Shown in pieces: positions 17,201-25,267 of a stretch of 61,151 nt of DNA. The stretch lies in the NCBI RefSeq assembly GCF_027531815.1, contig NZ_JAPZSK010000012.1, forward strand, positions 1-61,151. The letters are read 5' to 3'. This stretch comes from Gemmatimonas sp. Lineage in GTDB: Bacteria; Gemmatimonadota; Gemmatimonadetes; Gemmatimonadales; Gemmatimonadaceae. Below the pieces are notes generated by a model. It was given only the letters and a program-made list of their open reading frames with translations. It ran no database searches and was not told where the DNA came from. Position numbers and translations under genes: made by a program. Position 1 is the first letter of the stretch. Each line of letters starts with the position of its first letter.

Positions 17201-18073
17201 GAGCGTATCCGCGGCCGGCCGGAAGGTGATCCCCTGCTGCACCACCGGCGCACTCACCACCCGGTAGCGTCCGGGTTCGAGTCCAACAAGGGTGGTCGTG
17301 GCCGTGAGGGCGCGCAGGGTGCTGTCGCTGCCCGGCCCCAGCACACGCACCGCCGCCGCCACACTGGCGGGAAGCCCGGTCACCGCCACCGCGAGGCTGC
17401 CGGTGGCCACGGTGTAGCCAATGGCCACGCGGGCGGTATCACCGAAGCTCACGGTGCTGTCGAAGGTGACGCGGGCGGGAGCGAATCGCGCCCCTTCGGC
17501 CAGCACCGGCGCCGCGGCCACCAGCCAGCGTTCCGCCTCCGTGGGGACGTCCGTGCGTTGGGTGGCGGCGAACGTGCTGCCCTGCGGGGCGGCGGTTGGG
17601 GTGCCGCCGGGCGCGGTCACCGTAACGGCGGCGGCCGCGGTGCCCGGCAGTCCGGTCACCGTCAGCATGAGCAGTGACGGCGCGGGGCGATAGACGGCCG
17701 CCAGCGACACCGGCACGGCCGGGGGGACCGCGAGTTCGAAGCTGTCCGGGGCCCCAACCCAGCGTCCCAGCGGGGTGCGCACCGGGCGCACGGTCGCCAG
17801 GTAGCGTCCGGCGGGGACATCGCTCCAGCTGGTCCCGGCGCTGGCGCTGCGCGAGAACGAGGCGCCGGGGAGTGGGCCCACCAGCTGCACATCGGCGGCC
17901 GCTCCGGCGGGGAGGCCGCTGCTGGCAATATTCACGATCCCCGGGGCCACCGGGGCCGGGGTGATGGGGGGCGGCGAGGTCGGCGGGGCAGCGGTATCGC
18001 TCGTACCGCTGCATCCCGCCAGCAGGTAGGCCGCAAGAAGGGTGGCGCCGTGGCGCCGAAGCAGATTGCGCAT
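14291..18073 (-). CDS. Large lipoprotein: Ig/PEGA-like repeats plus metzincin-type protease domain
   Basis: A 1260-residue secreted lipoprotein (signal MRNLLRRHGATLLAAYLLAGC, which fixes the start at 18073). About nine repeats of ~90 residues follow, each with a 'GSLAV.V.GLP.G..A.V.V.GP' strand and a 'L.PG.YTV.A.PV' turn, like PEGA or surface Ig repeats. A CARDB-like segment then precedes a protease domain with HEWGHNFSRSH at residues 995-1005 and a Met-turn-like DIMSYC (Met about 1044). This matches the metzincin pattern HExxHxxGxxH, except that Ser replaces the usual Gly. It is probably a cell-surface zinc metalloprotease; substrate unknown. It is transcribed alone after the pdh operon terminator. 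Confidence 0.82.
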   Translation of the reverse strand: MRNLLRRHGATLLAAYLLAGCSGTSDTAAPPTSPPPITPAPVAPGIVNIASSGLPAGAAADVQLVGPLPGASFSRSASAGTSWSDVPAGRYLATVRPVRTPLGRWVGAPDSFELAVPPAVPVSLAAVYRPAPSLLMLTVTGLPGTAAAAVTVTAPGGTPTAAPQGSTFAATQRTDVPTEAERWLVAAAPVLAEGARFAPARVTFDSTVSFGDTARVAIGYTVATGSLAVAVTGLPASVAAAVRVLGPGSDSTLRALTATTTLVGLEPGRYRVVSAPVVQQGITFRPAADTLAVDVVASLTAAPAPVPYAAQVGRLTLQVTGVPAGAAAAIRLVGNGVDRSVAGHATVDSLPAGSYTVTATSILAGGDRWAPTPATQPLAITTGGTSTATVSYMLASGSLAVTFVGLPAGLAGDVRVTGPGSFARTLTASDTVRGLEPGRYTLTPRAVRSATGAFGVPLGSASVDVVAGATPATATMNWVLVPTVVDVPVSGLPTGTAAAIQLIDPSGEAYSATSTRRILPAMPGRWRQTASIVTTGSAIFTPTPVSRDTTVMAGDTLVLGVTYTRITGSLAVAVLGLPTGTNANVTVSGPNGFTRALTATTTLGLLPPGVYTVTAAPVSWGAASYTPMPATQSVTVTASAVAAGATVSYTLPGGSIAIAASGLPAGSTPAFTLSGPGGTRTQNGAGTVSGLAPGSWTVSAATVSSGGTTFTPTPASSTVSVATGGTATASFAYSAGGAGTNFTISAVYLTQAIQKLDNSVALVANRNALLRVFVTATAANSARPDVRVRLYDGATLVSTTTLAAPESAVRTAIAEGVLTSTWNLPVPATSVRPGMRVLVELDPAQTVPDVNRSDNVWPANGAPQLITVTPVPPFIVRFVPVVTGNDTGRVTAANRESFLVTTRRLFPVQEVVSDVRAPFTSSADTLQSNDANGRWLTVLSEMNALRTTDGAPGTAHYYGVVRVRYSSGIAGYGYVPGRAAIGWDYLPSGDNVAAHEWGHNFSRSHAPCGTTGDLNYPYAGGVIGGFGWNPSTNAIVPNTATDIMSYCNNNWISDYNWTAVMNYRSTAGFGAPAQAAVKGEGLLVWGRVIDGRIELEPAFRVQAPITPAARNASHQVELLDDGGAVLGSLPLESSVVDHVEPGHEQRHFAVVLPWSATLEERLAAVRVRDTRVPLRAALQRAGVPRAAAAVSGGDPGATLDRTARRVRVRWDNASYRMAMVRDAATGELMGFVRRPGAEVATGGRATEVVFSDGVRSVVRR

Positions 18074-18077
18074 TGTT

Positions 18078-18105
18078 CGTCTGAGCCGGGGTCCGATCTC
18101 AGACG
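18078..18105 (-). promoter_or_regulatory. Hairpin just before the metzincin lipoprotein start
   Basis: Perfect 8 bp arms CGTCTGAG / CTCAGACG around a 12 nt loop end 4 nt before the start codon, in the place a ribosome-binding site would occupy. It could limit translation initiation; no ligand or protein is suggested. Confidence 0.4.
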
Positions 18106-18178
18106 ACCCGGGTGCGCCGACGCCACGCGCCCGGCCTGCGGTGTGACACCCGGAACCAGCTTCCGGCCCAAGGCGCCC

Positions 18179-18224
18179 ACACTGAACTGGCCGGTGGAGA
18201 AACACTGAACTGACCGGTGGAGAA
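18179..18224. repeat. Two tandem 23 bp repeats (ACACTGAACTGRCCGGTGG...)
   Basis: Units 18179-18201 and 18202-18224 differ at one base. They lie between the pdh operon terminator and the metzincin gene start. ACACTGAACT also appears once in the leader of the Big_2 gene near 2903. Confidence 0.7.
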
Positions 18225-18263
18225 AACGAGAAAGGGGGAAAAGGAGGCATTCTCCTCTTCCCC
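18220..18263 (-). terminator. Rho-independent terminator of the lipA-pdhABC operon
   Basis: On the minus strand GGGGAAGAGGAG and CTCCTTTTCCCC (18263-18235, one G-T pair, 5 nt loop) are followed by the T-rich CTTTCTCGTTTT. It lies ~70 bp after the pdhC stop. Confidence 0.75.
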
Positions 18264-18330
18264 GATTCTCCTGTTCTCCCACGATCAATTCCGACCGGCT
18301 GTCGACGGCGTCGTCAGCAGAAGGGTCGCC

Positions 18331-19662
18331 CTAGAACAGCATCATCATGGGCGCTTCCAGCAACTGCCGCAGCGTCTGCAGGAACTTCGCCCCCACGGCA
18401 CCGTCGATGATGCGATGATCGCAGCTCATGGTGACGCGCATCTTCTGCCGCGGCACGAACTGGCCGTTCTCCCACACCGGTTTGGTTTCGGTGGCGCCCA
18501 CCGCGAGAATGGCGGCCTCGGGCGGGTTGATGATGGCGGTGAACTGGTCGATGCCGAACATCCCCAGGTTGGACACGCTGAAGGTGCCACCGCTGTAGTC
18601 GGCCGGGGTGAGCTTGCGCTCGCGCGCCTTCTTGGCGAGATCGCGCGCTTCCCTGCCGATGGTGCCGAGCCCCTTGAGGTGCGCGTCGCGGATGACGGGC
18701 ACGATGAGTCCGTCGTCGGTCGCGACCGCCATGCCCACGTGCGCCGCGCTGAAGTAGCGGATGCTGTCGCCCATCCAGTGCGCGTTGACTTCCGGATGGC
18801 GCGTGAGCGCGATGGCGACCGCCTTGATGACAATGTCGTTCACCGAGACCTTGAACTGGTCGCCCGCCGCCACCATCTGCTCGCGCAGCGTGCCCACGTT
18901 CGTCATGTCGATCTCCGACGTGAGGAAGAACGTGGGGATGGGGCCAATGCTCTCGCCGAGGCGGCGGGCAATGGTCTTCCGCATCTGCGTCAGCGCCACA
19001 TCCTTGAACGCGCCGTCGATCTGGAGAGCCGTCGTCGTGGCGCTGGGAGGCACGGAGGCGCTGGGGCGCGGAGCGGCCGCGACGGGAGCTGCCGCGACGG
19101 GAGCTGCCGCGGAGGCCACGGAGGCGGCCGCCTGTTCGATGTCGCGCTTGATCACGCGACCGCCCGGGCCGGTGCCGCTGATGGCCTGGAGATTGAGCCC
19201 CTTCTCGGCGGCAATGCGTCGCGCCAGCGGCGAGCTGCGCACGGGGCCGCCGGGTACGGGTGCGGGGGTGTGCTCCGCCGTGCCGGCGGGCGGATGCGCA
19301 TGCTCCCTGGCTTCCACCGGCGGCGCCGGCATAGCGCTGGCGGGCACGGCCTGGGGCTGCTCCGACGGCGCCTCCGTGGGGGCGACGGCCGGCGTGCCGC
19401 CGGCCAGCGCCGAGATGTCCTCGTCGGCGGCGGCAATGACCCCGATCGTCACCCCCACCGGACTCGTGGCGCCCTCCTCGATGAGGCGCGCGCGTAGGAT
19501 GCCGTCGCCACGCGCGACGAGCTCCATGATCGCCTTGTCGGTCTCCACCTCGGCCAGGGTATCGCCGTTCTTCACGACGTCGCCGACGTTCTTCACCCAC
19601 TTCACGAGACGCCCCTCTTCCATGGTGGGAGAGAGCGCCTCCATCATCACTTTGGTCGCCAT
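18331..19662 (-). CDS. pdhC: Dihydrolipoamide acetyltransferase, pyruvate dehydrogenase E2
   Basis: Core of the pyruvate dehydrogenase complex; passes acetyl groups from E1 to CoA. The 443-residue protein has one lipoyl domain (residues 1-80, lipoylated K43 in ETDKA), an Ala/Pro linker, an E1/E3-binding domain (SPLARRIAAEKGLNLQAISG, then GGRVIKRDI), a second Ala-rich linker, and the catalytic domain ending in DHRIIDG (His416). Met74 of the open frame is the start (19662), because the lipoyl domain begins there. It is last in the lipA-pdhA-pdhB-pdhC operon, 23 bp after pdhB. Its lipoyl domain is a target of the LipB/LipA pathway encoded nearby. Confidence 0.95.
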   Translation of the reverse strand: MATKVMMEALSPTMEEGRLVKWVKNVGDVVKNGDTLAEVETDKAIMELVARGDGILRARLIEEGATSPVGVTIGVIAAADEDISALAGGTPAVAPTEAPSEQPQAVPASAMPAPPVEAREHAHPPAGTAEHTPAPVPGGPVRSSPLARRIAAEKGLNLQAISGTGPGGRVIKRDIEQAAASVASAAAPVAAAPVAAAPRPSASVPPSATTTALQIDGAFKDVALTQMRKTIARRLGESIGPIPTFFLTSEIDMTNVGTLREQMVAAGDQFKVSVNDIVIKAVAIALTRHPEVNAHWMGDSIRYFSAAHVGMAVATDDGLIVPVIRDAHLKGLGTIGREARDLAKKARERKLTPADYSGGTFSVSNLGMFGIDQFTAIINPPEAAILAVGATETKPVWENGQFVPRQKMRVTMSCDHRIIDGAVGAKFLQTLRQLLEAPMMMLF

Positions 19663-19685
19663 GTGGTCGCCTGTAGGGTGAACGA

Positions 19686-20666
19686 TCAGTCGAGGTAGAG
19701 AACCTGTTTCACCGCCGCGATCGTCTTGGGGACGTCGGGCTTGGCGGCCTTTTCGAGGCTCTTGGTGTACGGCATGGGCGCGTCGGCCTGATGCACGCGC
19801 AGCACCGGCGCGTCGAGATGATCGAAGCAGTACCGCTGCACATAGTCGACCACCTGCGCGCCCACGCCGCACAGCTCCCATCCTTCCTCGACCACCACGG
19901 CGCGGTTCGTCTTGCGCACCGATTCGGCAATGGCATCCACGTCCATGGGGCGAATGGTGCGGAGATCCACCACATCACAGCGGATCCCTTCCTTGGCCAG
20001 CAGGTCGGCGGCCTGCATGGCCACGAGCACCATCTTGCCGTGCGTGATGAGCGTGCAGTGCTCGCCCTCGCGCTTGAGGTCGGCCTTGCCCAGCGGGATC
20101 ACGTACTCCTCGTCGGGCACCTCGCCCTTCGTGTTGTACAGCATCTCGCCTTCGAGGAAGCACACCGGGTTGTCGTCGCGGATGGCCGCCTTGAGCAGCC
20201 CCTTCGCGTCGTAAGGCGTGCCAGGCGCGACCACCTTGAGGCCGGGGATGTGCGCCAGCCAGGACTCGAACGCCTGCGAGTGCTGCGCCGCCAGCTGCAG
20301 CGCGGCGCCGTTGGGCCCGCGGAACACCAGGGGCATGGGGAACTGGCCGCCCGACATGTAGAGCATCTTGGCCGCCACGTTCACCACCTGATCAATGGCG
20401 AGCAGTGCGAAGTTCCACGTCATGAACTCGATGATGGGACGCAGGCCGCACATGGCGGCGCCCACGCCCACCCCGGCGAAGCCGAGCTCGGTGATGGGGG
20501 TGTCCACCACGCGCATTTCGCCGAACTCCTGCAGCAGCCCCTTGGACACCTTGTAGGCACCCTGGTACACGGCGACTTCCTCGCCCATGAGGAAGACGCG
20601 GTCGTCGCGGTGCATCTCTTCGCGCAACGCCTGGTTGAGGGCGTCGCGATACGTGATTACTGGCAT
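19686..20666 (-). CDS. pdhB: Pyruvate dehydrogenase E1 component, beta subunit
   Basis: Forms the alpha2beta2 E1 heterotetramer with the product of the gene just upstream and holds one side of the thiamine diphosphate site. The 326-residue product begins MPVITYRDALNQALREEM. It has the conserved FLMGEEVAVYQGAYKVSKGL, the 'TPITELGFAGVGVGAA' core, FRGPNGAALQLAAQHSQ and the C-terminal transketolase domain (VDLRTIRPMD). The start at 20666 follows the pdhA stop by 13 bp. The genes are ordered as in other heterodimeric PDH operons. Confidence 0.95.
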   Translation of the reverse strand: MPVITYRDALNQALREEMHRDDRVFLMGEEVAVYQGAYKVSKGLLQEFGEMRVVDTPITELGFAGVGVGAAMCGLRPIIEFMTWNFALLAIDQVVNVAAKMLYMSGGQFPMPLVFRGPNGAALQLAAQHSQAFESWLAHIPGLKVVAPGTPYDAKGLLKAAIRDDNPVCFLEGEMLYNTKGEVPDEEYVIPLGKADLKREGEHCTLITHGKMVLVAMQAADLLAKEGIRCDVVDLRTIRPMDVDAIAESVRKTNRAVVVEEGWELCGVGAQVVDYVQRYCFDHLDAPVLRVHQADAPMPYTKSLEKAAKPDVPKTIAAVKQVLYLD

Positions 20667-20679
20667 GGTCGTGGCGGTC

Positions 20680-21699
20680 TCAGCTCGTGGTTTCGACGAG
20701 GATGTCTTCCATGAGCGCCTCGAGCGGCAACTCCGGGCTCGCTTCCGCGAAGTCGATGCTGTCCTGGACGATCTTCCTGATCTCGTCGTCCATCGCGGCC
20801 ACCTCGGCCGCCGTGATTTCACCGGCGTCTTCCATGCGCTGGCGGTGCAGGGCAATGGGATCGCGCTTGAGGTACTGCTCCAGCTCTTCCTTGGTGCGGT
20901 AGGTACCGCTCACCGCGTCGGACATGGAGTGGCCCATGAACCGGTAGGTGCGCACTTCGAGCAGCGTGGGCATGCTCTCCTTGCGCGCGCGCTCGATGGC
21001 CTCGGCGGCGGCCTTGCGCACCGCCAGCACGTCCTGGCCGTCGACCACGTCACGCGGCATGTCGTACGAGGCGCCGCGCTTGTAGATGTCGTGAATCGAG
21101 GAGGCGCGCTCGAGGGCCGTGCCCATGCCGTAGCGGTTGTTCTCGATGATGAAGATGCAGGGGAGCTTCCAGAGCGCCGCCATGTTGAGCGCCTCGTGGA
21201 AGGCGCCGGTGTTCACCACCGACTCGCCCATGAAGCAGGCGATGACCTGGTCGCCGCCGCGGTAGCGGATGGCGAACCCCACGCCGGTGGCGATGGGGAC
21301 ATGCCCACCCACGATGCCATGGCCGCCGAGGAACCCCAGCTGCTTGTCGAACATGTGCATCGAGCCGCCTTTCCCCTTCGCGCAGCCGTCCTGACGCCCG
21401 AAGAGTTCCGACATCACGGCCCGCGGCGTCATGCCGCGCGCCAACGCCTGCCCGTGGTCCCGGTAGGTGGTGATGATGTAGTCGTCGGGGCGGAGCAGGG
21501 AAATGAACCCGGTGGAGACGGCTTCCTGCCCGATGTACAGATGGCAGAAGCCACCGATGCGGCCGATCGCGTACATCTCGGCGCAGCGTTCCTCGAAGCG
21601 GCGCTGCAGGAGCATGCTGTAGAGCAGCTCCGTGTGCAGCGCGGCGGTGTGGTCCGTCTTCACGGTCACCTGGGTGTCGGATTTCTTCTTGGGAGGCAT
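20680..21699 (-). CDS. pdhA: Pyruvate dehydrogenase E1 component, alpha subunit
   Basis: Catalyses thiamine-dependent decarboxylation of pyruvate and reductive acetylation of the E2 lipoyl group. The 339-residue protein is full length and contains the family landmarks GGFCHLYIGQEA, TTYRDHGQALARG, GKGGSMHMFD and the phosphorylation-loop-like YRFMGHSMSD. The thiamine-diphosphate motif reads GES (158-160) followed by ENN (186-188), where most E1 alpha subunits have GDG...NN, so Glu replaces the Mg2+-binding Asp and Ser the second Gly. Substrate specificity for pyruvate rather than branched-chain acids is inferred from the operon. Confidence 0.94.
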   Translation of the reverse strand: MPPKKKSDTQVTVKTDHTAALHTELLYSMLLQRRFEERCAEMYAIGRIGGFCHLYIGQEAVSTGFISLLRPDDYIITTYRDHGQALARGMTPRAVMSELFGRQDGCAKGKGGSMHMFDKQLGFLGGHGIVGGHVPIATGVGFAIRYRGGDQVIACFMGESVVNTGAFHEALNMAALWKLPCIFIIENNRYGMGTALERASSIHDIYKRGASYDMPRDVVDGQDVLAVRKAAAEAIERARKESMPTLLEVRTYRFMGHSMSDAVSGTYRTKEELEQYLKRDPIALHRQRMEDAGEITAAEVAAMDDEIRKIVQDSIDFAEASPELPLEALMEDILVETTS

Positions 21700-21741
21700 C
21701 GGAACAACAGAGGGGAGTGTTGGGTGGTGCGGGCTGCGTGG

Positions 21742-22653
21742 TCAGGCGAGTGACGCCGCCTGGACTTGCTCCCAGGCGTGATAGCTGGACCGCACCAGCG
21801 GACCGCTCTCGACATGCTTGAAGCCGAGGCGCATGCCCACCTCGTACAGGTCGCGGAACTCCTGCGGCGTGACGTACCGGTCGAGTTCGATGTGCCCGTC
21901 GGAGGGGCGCAGGTACTGGCCGAGGGTGAGGATGTCCACGTCCACCGCCCGCAGATCCTTCATGACCTCGACCACTTCCTCGTTGGTCTCACCGAGGCCG
22001 AGGATGATGCCGGTCTTGGTGGGGATGTCGGGGGCCAGGCGCTTGGCGGTGCGGAAGATCTCGAGCACCCGCTCGTAGCGCCCCCCGGGGCGCGCCTTCT
22101 TGAAGAGGCGCGGCACCGTTTCGGTGTTGTGATTGTAGATCTCCGGCCGTGCCTCGAGGACGGTGCGGATGGCGTCCACGTTCCCCTGGAAGTCCGGCAC
22201 GAGCACCTCCACGGAGCAGTCCGGGAGGCGCTGGTGGATCTGCCGAATGGTTTCGGCGAAGATGTAGGCGCCGAAGTCGGGGAGGTCGTCGCGATCCACC
22301 GAGGTGATGACGGCGTGGCGCAGCCCCAGGCGGGCAATCGCCTCCCCGACCCGGTGCGGCTCCTCGATGTCGTACTCGGGCGGCTTGCCGTGCGCCACGG
22401 CGCAGTACGCGCAGTTGCGGGTGCAGACGCTGCCCAGAATCATGAAGGTGGCCGTGCCGTGCTGCCAGCACTCGCCGATGTTGGGGCAATGCGCCTCCTC
22501 GCACACGGAATGGAGCTTGAGCTCCTTCATCATGTGCTTGAGGCGGATGTAGTTCTCTCCGCCCGGCGCCTTGACCTTGAGCCACTGCGGCTTCCGCTCG
22601 GGGAGCGGATCGCGGCGGTGGCGCCCCATGATCTGTACCAGCTGCTCAGCCAT
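21742..22653 (-). CDS. lipA: Lipoyl synthase
   Basis: Radical SAM enzyme that inserts two sulphurs into octanoyl groups on lipoyl domains. The 303-residue protein has both cluster motifs: the auxiliary cluster C51-x4-C56-x5-C62 (CEEAHCPNIGEC) and the SAM cluster C77-x3-C81-x2-C84 (CTRNCAYC). The SAM-binding glycines and the ETVPRLF region are present. The frame extends 147 codons upstream through non-conserved sequence, so I place the start at ATG 22653; ATG 22629 is possible. It is first in the operon with pdhA, pdhB and pdhC (gaps 42, 13 and 23 bp), which links E2 maturation to complex synthesis. Translation ends ASLA. Confidence 0.96.
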   Translation of the reverse strand: MAEQLVQIMGRHRRDPLPERKPQWLKVKAPGGENYIRLKHMMKELKLHSVCEEAHCPNIGECWQHGTATFMILGSVCTRNCAYCAVAHGKPPEYDIEEPHRVGEAIARLGLRHAVITSVDRDDLPDFGAYIFAETIRQIHQRLPDCSVEVLVPDFQGNVDAIRTVLEARPEIYNHNTETVPRLFKKARPGGRYERVLEIFRTAKRLAPDIPTKTGIILGLGETNEEVVEVMKDLRAVDVDILTLGQYLRPSDGHIELDRYVTPQEFRDLYEVGMRLGFKHVESGPLVRSSYHAWEQVQAASLA

Positions 22654-22700
22654 TTGCGGCACGGTGTTGCCCGGGGGTGGTCCCGGGACGTGAACCGGGG

Positions 22701-22729
22701 AAGCTAGTTCCGTGCACCATTTCCGGAAA
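22701..22729 (-). promoter_or_regulatory. Candidate promoter of the lipA-pdhABC operon
   Basis: Minus-strand TTTCCG, 17 bp spacer, TAGCTT (22706-22701) would start transcription near 22694, about 40 nt before the lipA ATG. The -10 matches the TANNTT series; the -35 is weak. Confidence 0.35.
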
Positions 22730-22839
22730 CACTCGCATAACCCCCTAAGCTGAAATAGCAGGAAATCGACACTGGTCGAAACCGGGAATGGTGCGTGATC
22801 GTAGAGAGAAAAGAATCCTTCAACCGCGCTGAGGCGTGT

Positions 22840-23055
22840 ATGCTCCGCACCTTGTTCACTGTCGGTCTCGTCGCCCTGGCCGGGCTGGTCGCCCTCAAGC
22901 TCGTCTTCGGGTTGCTCGGGCCGCTGGTGGCGTTGCTCTTCTGGCTGGTCGGGTTGGCCCTCAAGGTGCTGCTGCTCGGGGCGGTCGTGTATTTCCTGCT
23001 GCGGCTGGTCAGCCCGGCCACGGCGGAGCGCATCGAGCGGGCCATCCGGAGCTGA
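22840..23055 (+). CDS. Small hydrophobic membrane protein
   Basis: A 71-residue protein with two long hydrophobic segments (about residues 5-26 and 28-55, many Leu/Val/Ala/Gly) and a charged C-terminus SPATAERIERAIRS. It starts at ATG 22840 with GAGG 8 nt upstream. It is divergent from lipA and followed by a strong terminator, so it is monocistronic. No family is recognised; an inner-membrane location is inferred from hydrophobicity. Confidence 0.65.
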   Translation: MLRTLFTVGLVALAGLVALKLVFGLLGPLVALLFWLVGLALKVLLLGAVVYFLLRLVSPATAERIERAIRS

Positions 23056-23090
23056 CGTGGGGGGCGCGTGCCCCACCTGGCCGGCACATG

Positions 23091-23129
23091 ACAACGGGGC
23101 GACCAGTCAAAGGCTGGTCGCCCCGTTGT
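23091..23129 (+). terminator. Bidirectional Rho-independent terminator
   Basis: A perfect 16 bp stem (ACAACGGGGCGACCAG and its complement) with a 7 nt loop, followed by GCGTTT. It separates the small membrane protein from the convergent glycosyltransferase gene. Confidence 0.85.
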
Positions 23130-23167
23130 GCGTTTGGTCCCTACCTGCCGGTGGCTCGCTCAGTCGC

Positions 23168-25168
23168 TCAGTCGTTCCCGCCGGCGGCGCGATCGCCGGC
23201 GCCGTCGTCGCCGGCGGGGCCGCTGCCCTTGCCGTCGCCACCATCCTTGCGGCCGCGCGACCGTCGGGCTCCACCGCGGCGCCCGCGGCGTCCCCGCCGC
23301 CGAGGACGCGGGGCCCCTTCCGACATGCTTTCCACGCCGGCGACGTCGTCATCGCCGTCGTCCCCGTCATCGCCGTCATCAAACCCACCGGCCGCCTCGA
23401 GGGTCGCCTCGTCGCCGTCCACCGGCGCGGGCGTTCGGCGCGGGCGCCGCGGGCGCCGCGGGGCAACCGGCTCCCCGTCGATGTGGTCACCCGGGGAGAA
23501 GCGCACGGGTTCGTTCACCGTCATCGGGGCGACGCCGTTCACCTGCCCGGCTCCGTCGCCCGTTTGTGTACGCTCGCTCCCCTCCCCCTCCCCCTCCCCC
23601 TCCTCCTCACCTGCGCCGCCGACCTCGCCGTTCTTGCGACGACGCCCCCGCCGCGAGCGGCGGTTCCGGCGCCGCTTGCGCCGCGGCTGGCCATCGGCGC
23701 CAAGCTCGGTCTCGCTGTCGGTCTCGCTGTCGCTGTCGCTGTCGCCGACGCCGTCGCTCTCGATATCGCTCTCACCTTCGATTTCGCCCGGCTCGTCAAC
23801 GCCGGCCCGCCGCGACTCGGCGCGTGGACGCACGGCCTCCTCGTTCCGGAGCACGACCTGCTCCTTGCTGACCGTCTCGTCGGGCGTGTCGTTTGCCGGC
23901 GGGCGAGCGGCGCTGCTGGCGGCGGGCACCGGCAGCGACGCCGTCTCGCCCGGGGCATTCGCCCCCGGCGCCTCGCGCCGGACCGGCGCGGCGAAGGGAT
24001 CGTCGAGCGATCGCGTGGGATCGGTGACCGGCGACCTCGGCTCCTCGCGCTTGCGGGACGGTCGCATTGTCTCCGCCTCCCTCGGCGCGCCCGATCGCCC
24101 CTCGGCCGCACGGTCCGCACGCGCCGTGCGGGTACGCTCACGCGGTTCGCGGGCTTCACGGGGCTCGCGGGCTTCACGCCGCTCACGGCCACGGTCGCCA
24201 CGCCCAGGCCGCTCCGCCCGCGCCGTACGGTCACCCCGCTCGGAACGCTCGCCGCGATCACGACGGCCACGGCGCACCTCCGGCGCTTCCCCGTCGATGC
24301 CGCTCGACCCGTCCCGCTCGCGCACCTTTTCCCGGATGCGCTCCACGGAGAGTTCCGGCTCGTCGCGGCGTTTGCCCCCCTGCCGGGGAGCGCGCCGCTC
24401 GTCGGGACCGGTCTCGGCCGGTGAGGAGCCCACGACGGCGCGACGGCCGCGCGAGGCCCACGCCCACTTGAGCGCGCTGATGGTGTCGGCCATGGCCACG
24501 CGGCGCGTGTCGCGCATGCGCACGCCGAAGGTGGGCTCCAGGGGGACCGACTCCACCCGCCGCGCATGCGGCGCGAGACGCAGCAGCAGGTCGGCGTTGG
24601 CCGTCCAGCTGTCGCCGCTCACGAGCGGTGACGAGCCCGCCACGCGAATGGCCTCGCGCAGCGCCGAAATGCGGACCAGCCGCATCGATGCCGTGAGGTC
24701 GGCCACGCCGCTGACCTTCACGAAGGGACGCATGGCCCAGTGGCCGTACTTGAAGAGTCGCTTCACGGCGGTGGGGGCGTCGGCCACCGTGAGGCGTTCA
24801 CCCACCACGAGATCCGCGCCCCCTTCGAAGCGGCGGGCGAATTCCGGCACGACGACCGGCGGATCCGTGAAGTCTCCCTGGAGCAACAGCACTGCATCCC
24901 GACGCGGATAGCGCGTCAGGGTGGCCACGTGCCGCAGCAGGGCGTCCACCGCGCCCGCATAGCCCAGCCGACTGCGCCCGCGCAGCACCGACACGGGCAT
25001 GGCGCGCTCGTATTGCTCGGCCACCGCGGCCGTGTCGTCGGTGCTGGCATCGTCGTATACCACCACCTCGTACTCGCGCGGAAACTCGGCGAGCACCGTG
25101 CGGAGCCGCCAGAGCAGCACGCCAATGGTGGCCACTTCGTTGTGCGCAGGAATGGCGAGGTAGAGCAC
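23168..25168 (-). CDS. GT2-family glycosyltransferase with long RNase E-like charged tail
   Basis: A 666-residue protein. Residues 1-240 form a DPM/GT-A type glycosyltransferase 2 domain: LYLAIPAHNEVATIG, then VVVYDDASTDDT, LGYAGAVDALL and LLLQGDFTDPP in the DxD region. No transmembrane segments follow. The other ~420 residues are low-complexity and charged, with RE/RD-rich stretches, an acidic block (SDIESDGVGDSDSDSETD), a basic block (PRRKRRRNRRSRRGRRRKN), a DDGDDGDDGDDD run and a final RRRGRRGRRGG tail. The tail resembles RNase E-type RNA-binding scaffolds. No ATG opens the domain; I chose GTG 25168, since frame upstream of it is non-conserved. Donor and acceptor are unknown. Confidence 0.75.
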   Translation of the reverse strand: MLYLAIPAHNEVATIGVLLWRLRTVLAEFPREYEVVVYDDASTDDTAAVAEQYERAMPVSVLRGRSRLGYAGAVDALLRHVATLTRYPRRDAVLLLQGDFTDPPVVVPEFARRFEGGADLVVGERLTVADAPTAVKRLFKYGHWAMRPFVKVSGVADLTASMRLVRISALREAIRVAGSSPLVSGDSWTANADLLLRLAPHARRVESVPLEPTFGVRMRDTRRVAMADTISALKWAWASRGRRAVVGSSPAETGPDERRAPRQGGKRRDEPELSVERIREKVRERDGSSGIDGEAPEVRRGRRDRGERSERGDRTARAERPGRGDRGRERREAREPREAREPRERTRTARADRAAEGRSGAPREAETMRPSRKREEPRSPVTDPTRSLDDPFAAPVRREAPGANAPGETASLPVPAASSAARPPANDTPDETVSKEQVVLRNEEAVRPRAESRRAGVDEPGEIEGESDIESDGVGDSDSDSETDSETELGADGQPRRKRRRNRRSRRGRRRKNGEVGGAGEEEGEGEGEGSERTQTGDGAGQVNGVAPMTVNEPVRFSPGDHIDGEPVAPRRPRRPRRTPAPVDGDEATLEAAGGFDDGDDGDDGDDDVAGVESMSEGAPRPRRRGRRGRRGGARRSRGRKDGGDGKGSGPAGDDGAGDRAAGGND

Positions 25169-25267
25169 GGGTCGGGTGCGAGGGACGAACGGGCGGGTGC
25201 ACGGCGGCGGACCACCGACACATTGGCGTACTGGTCTGCGTCCGATAATAACAGGGAAGGGGCTCCG

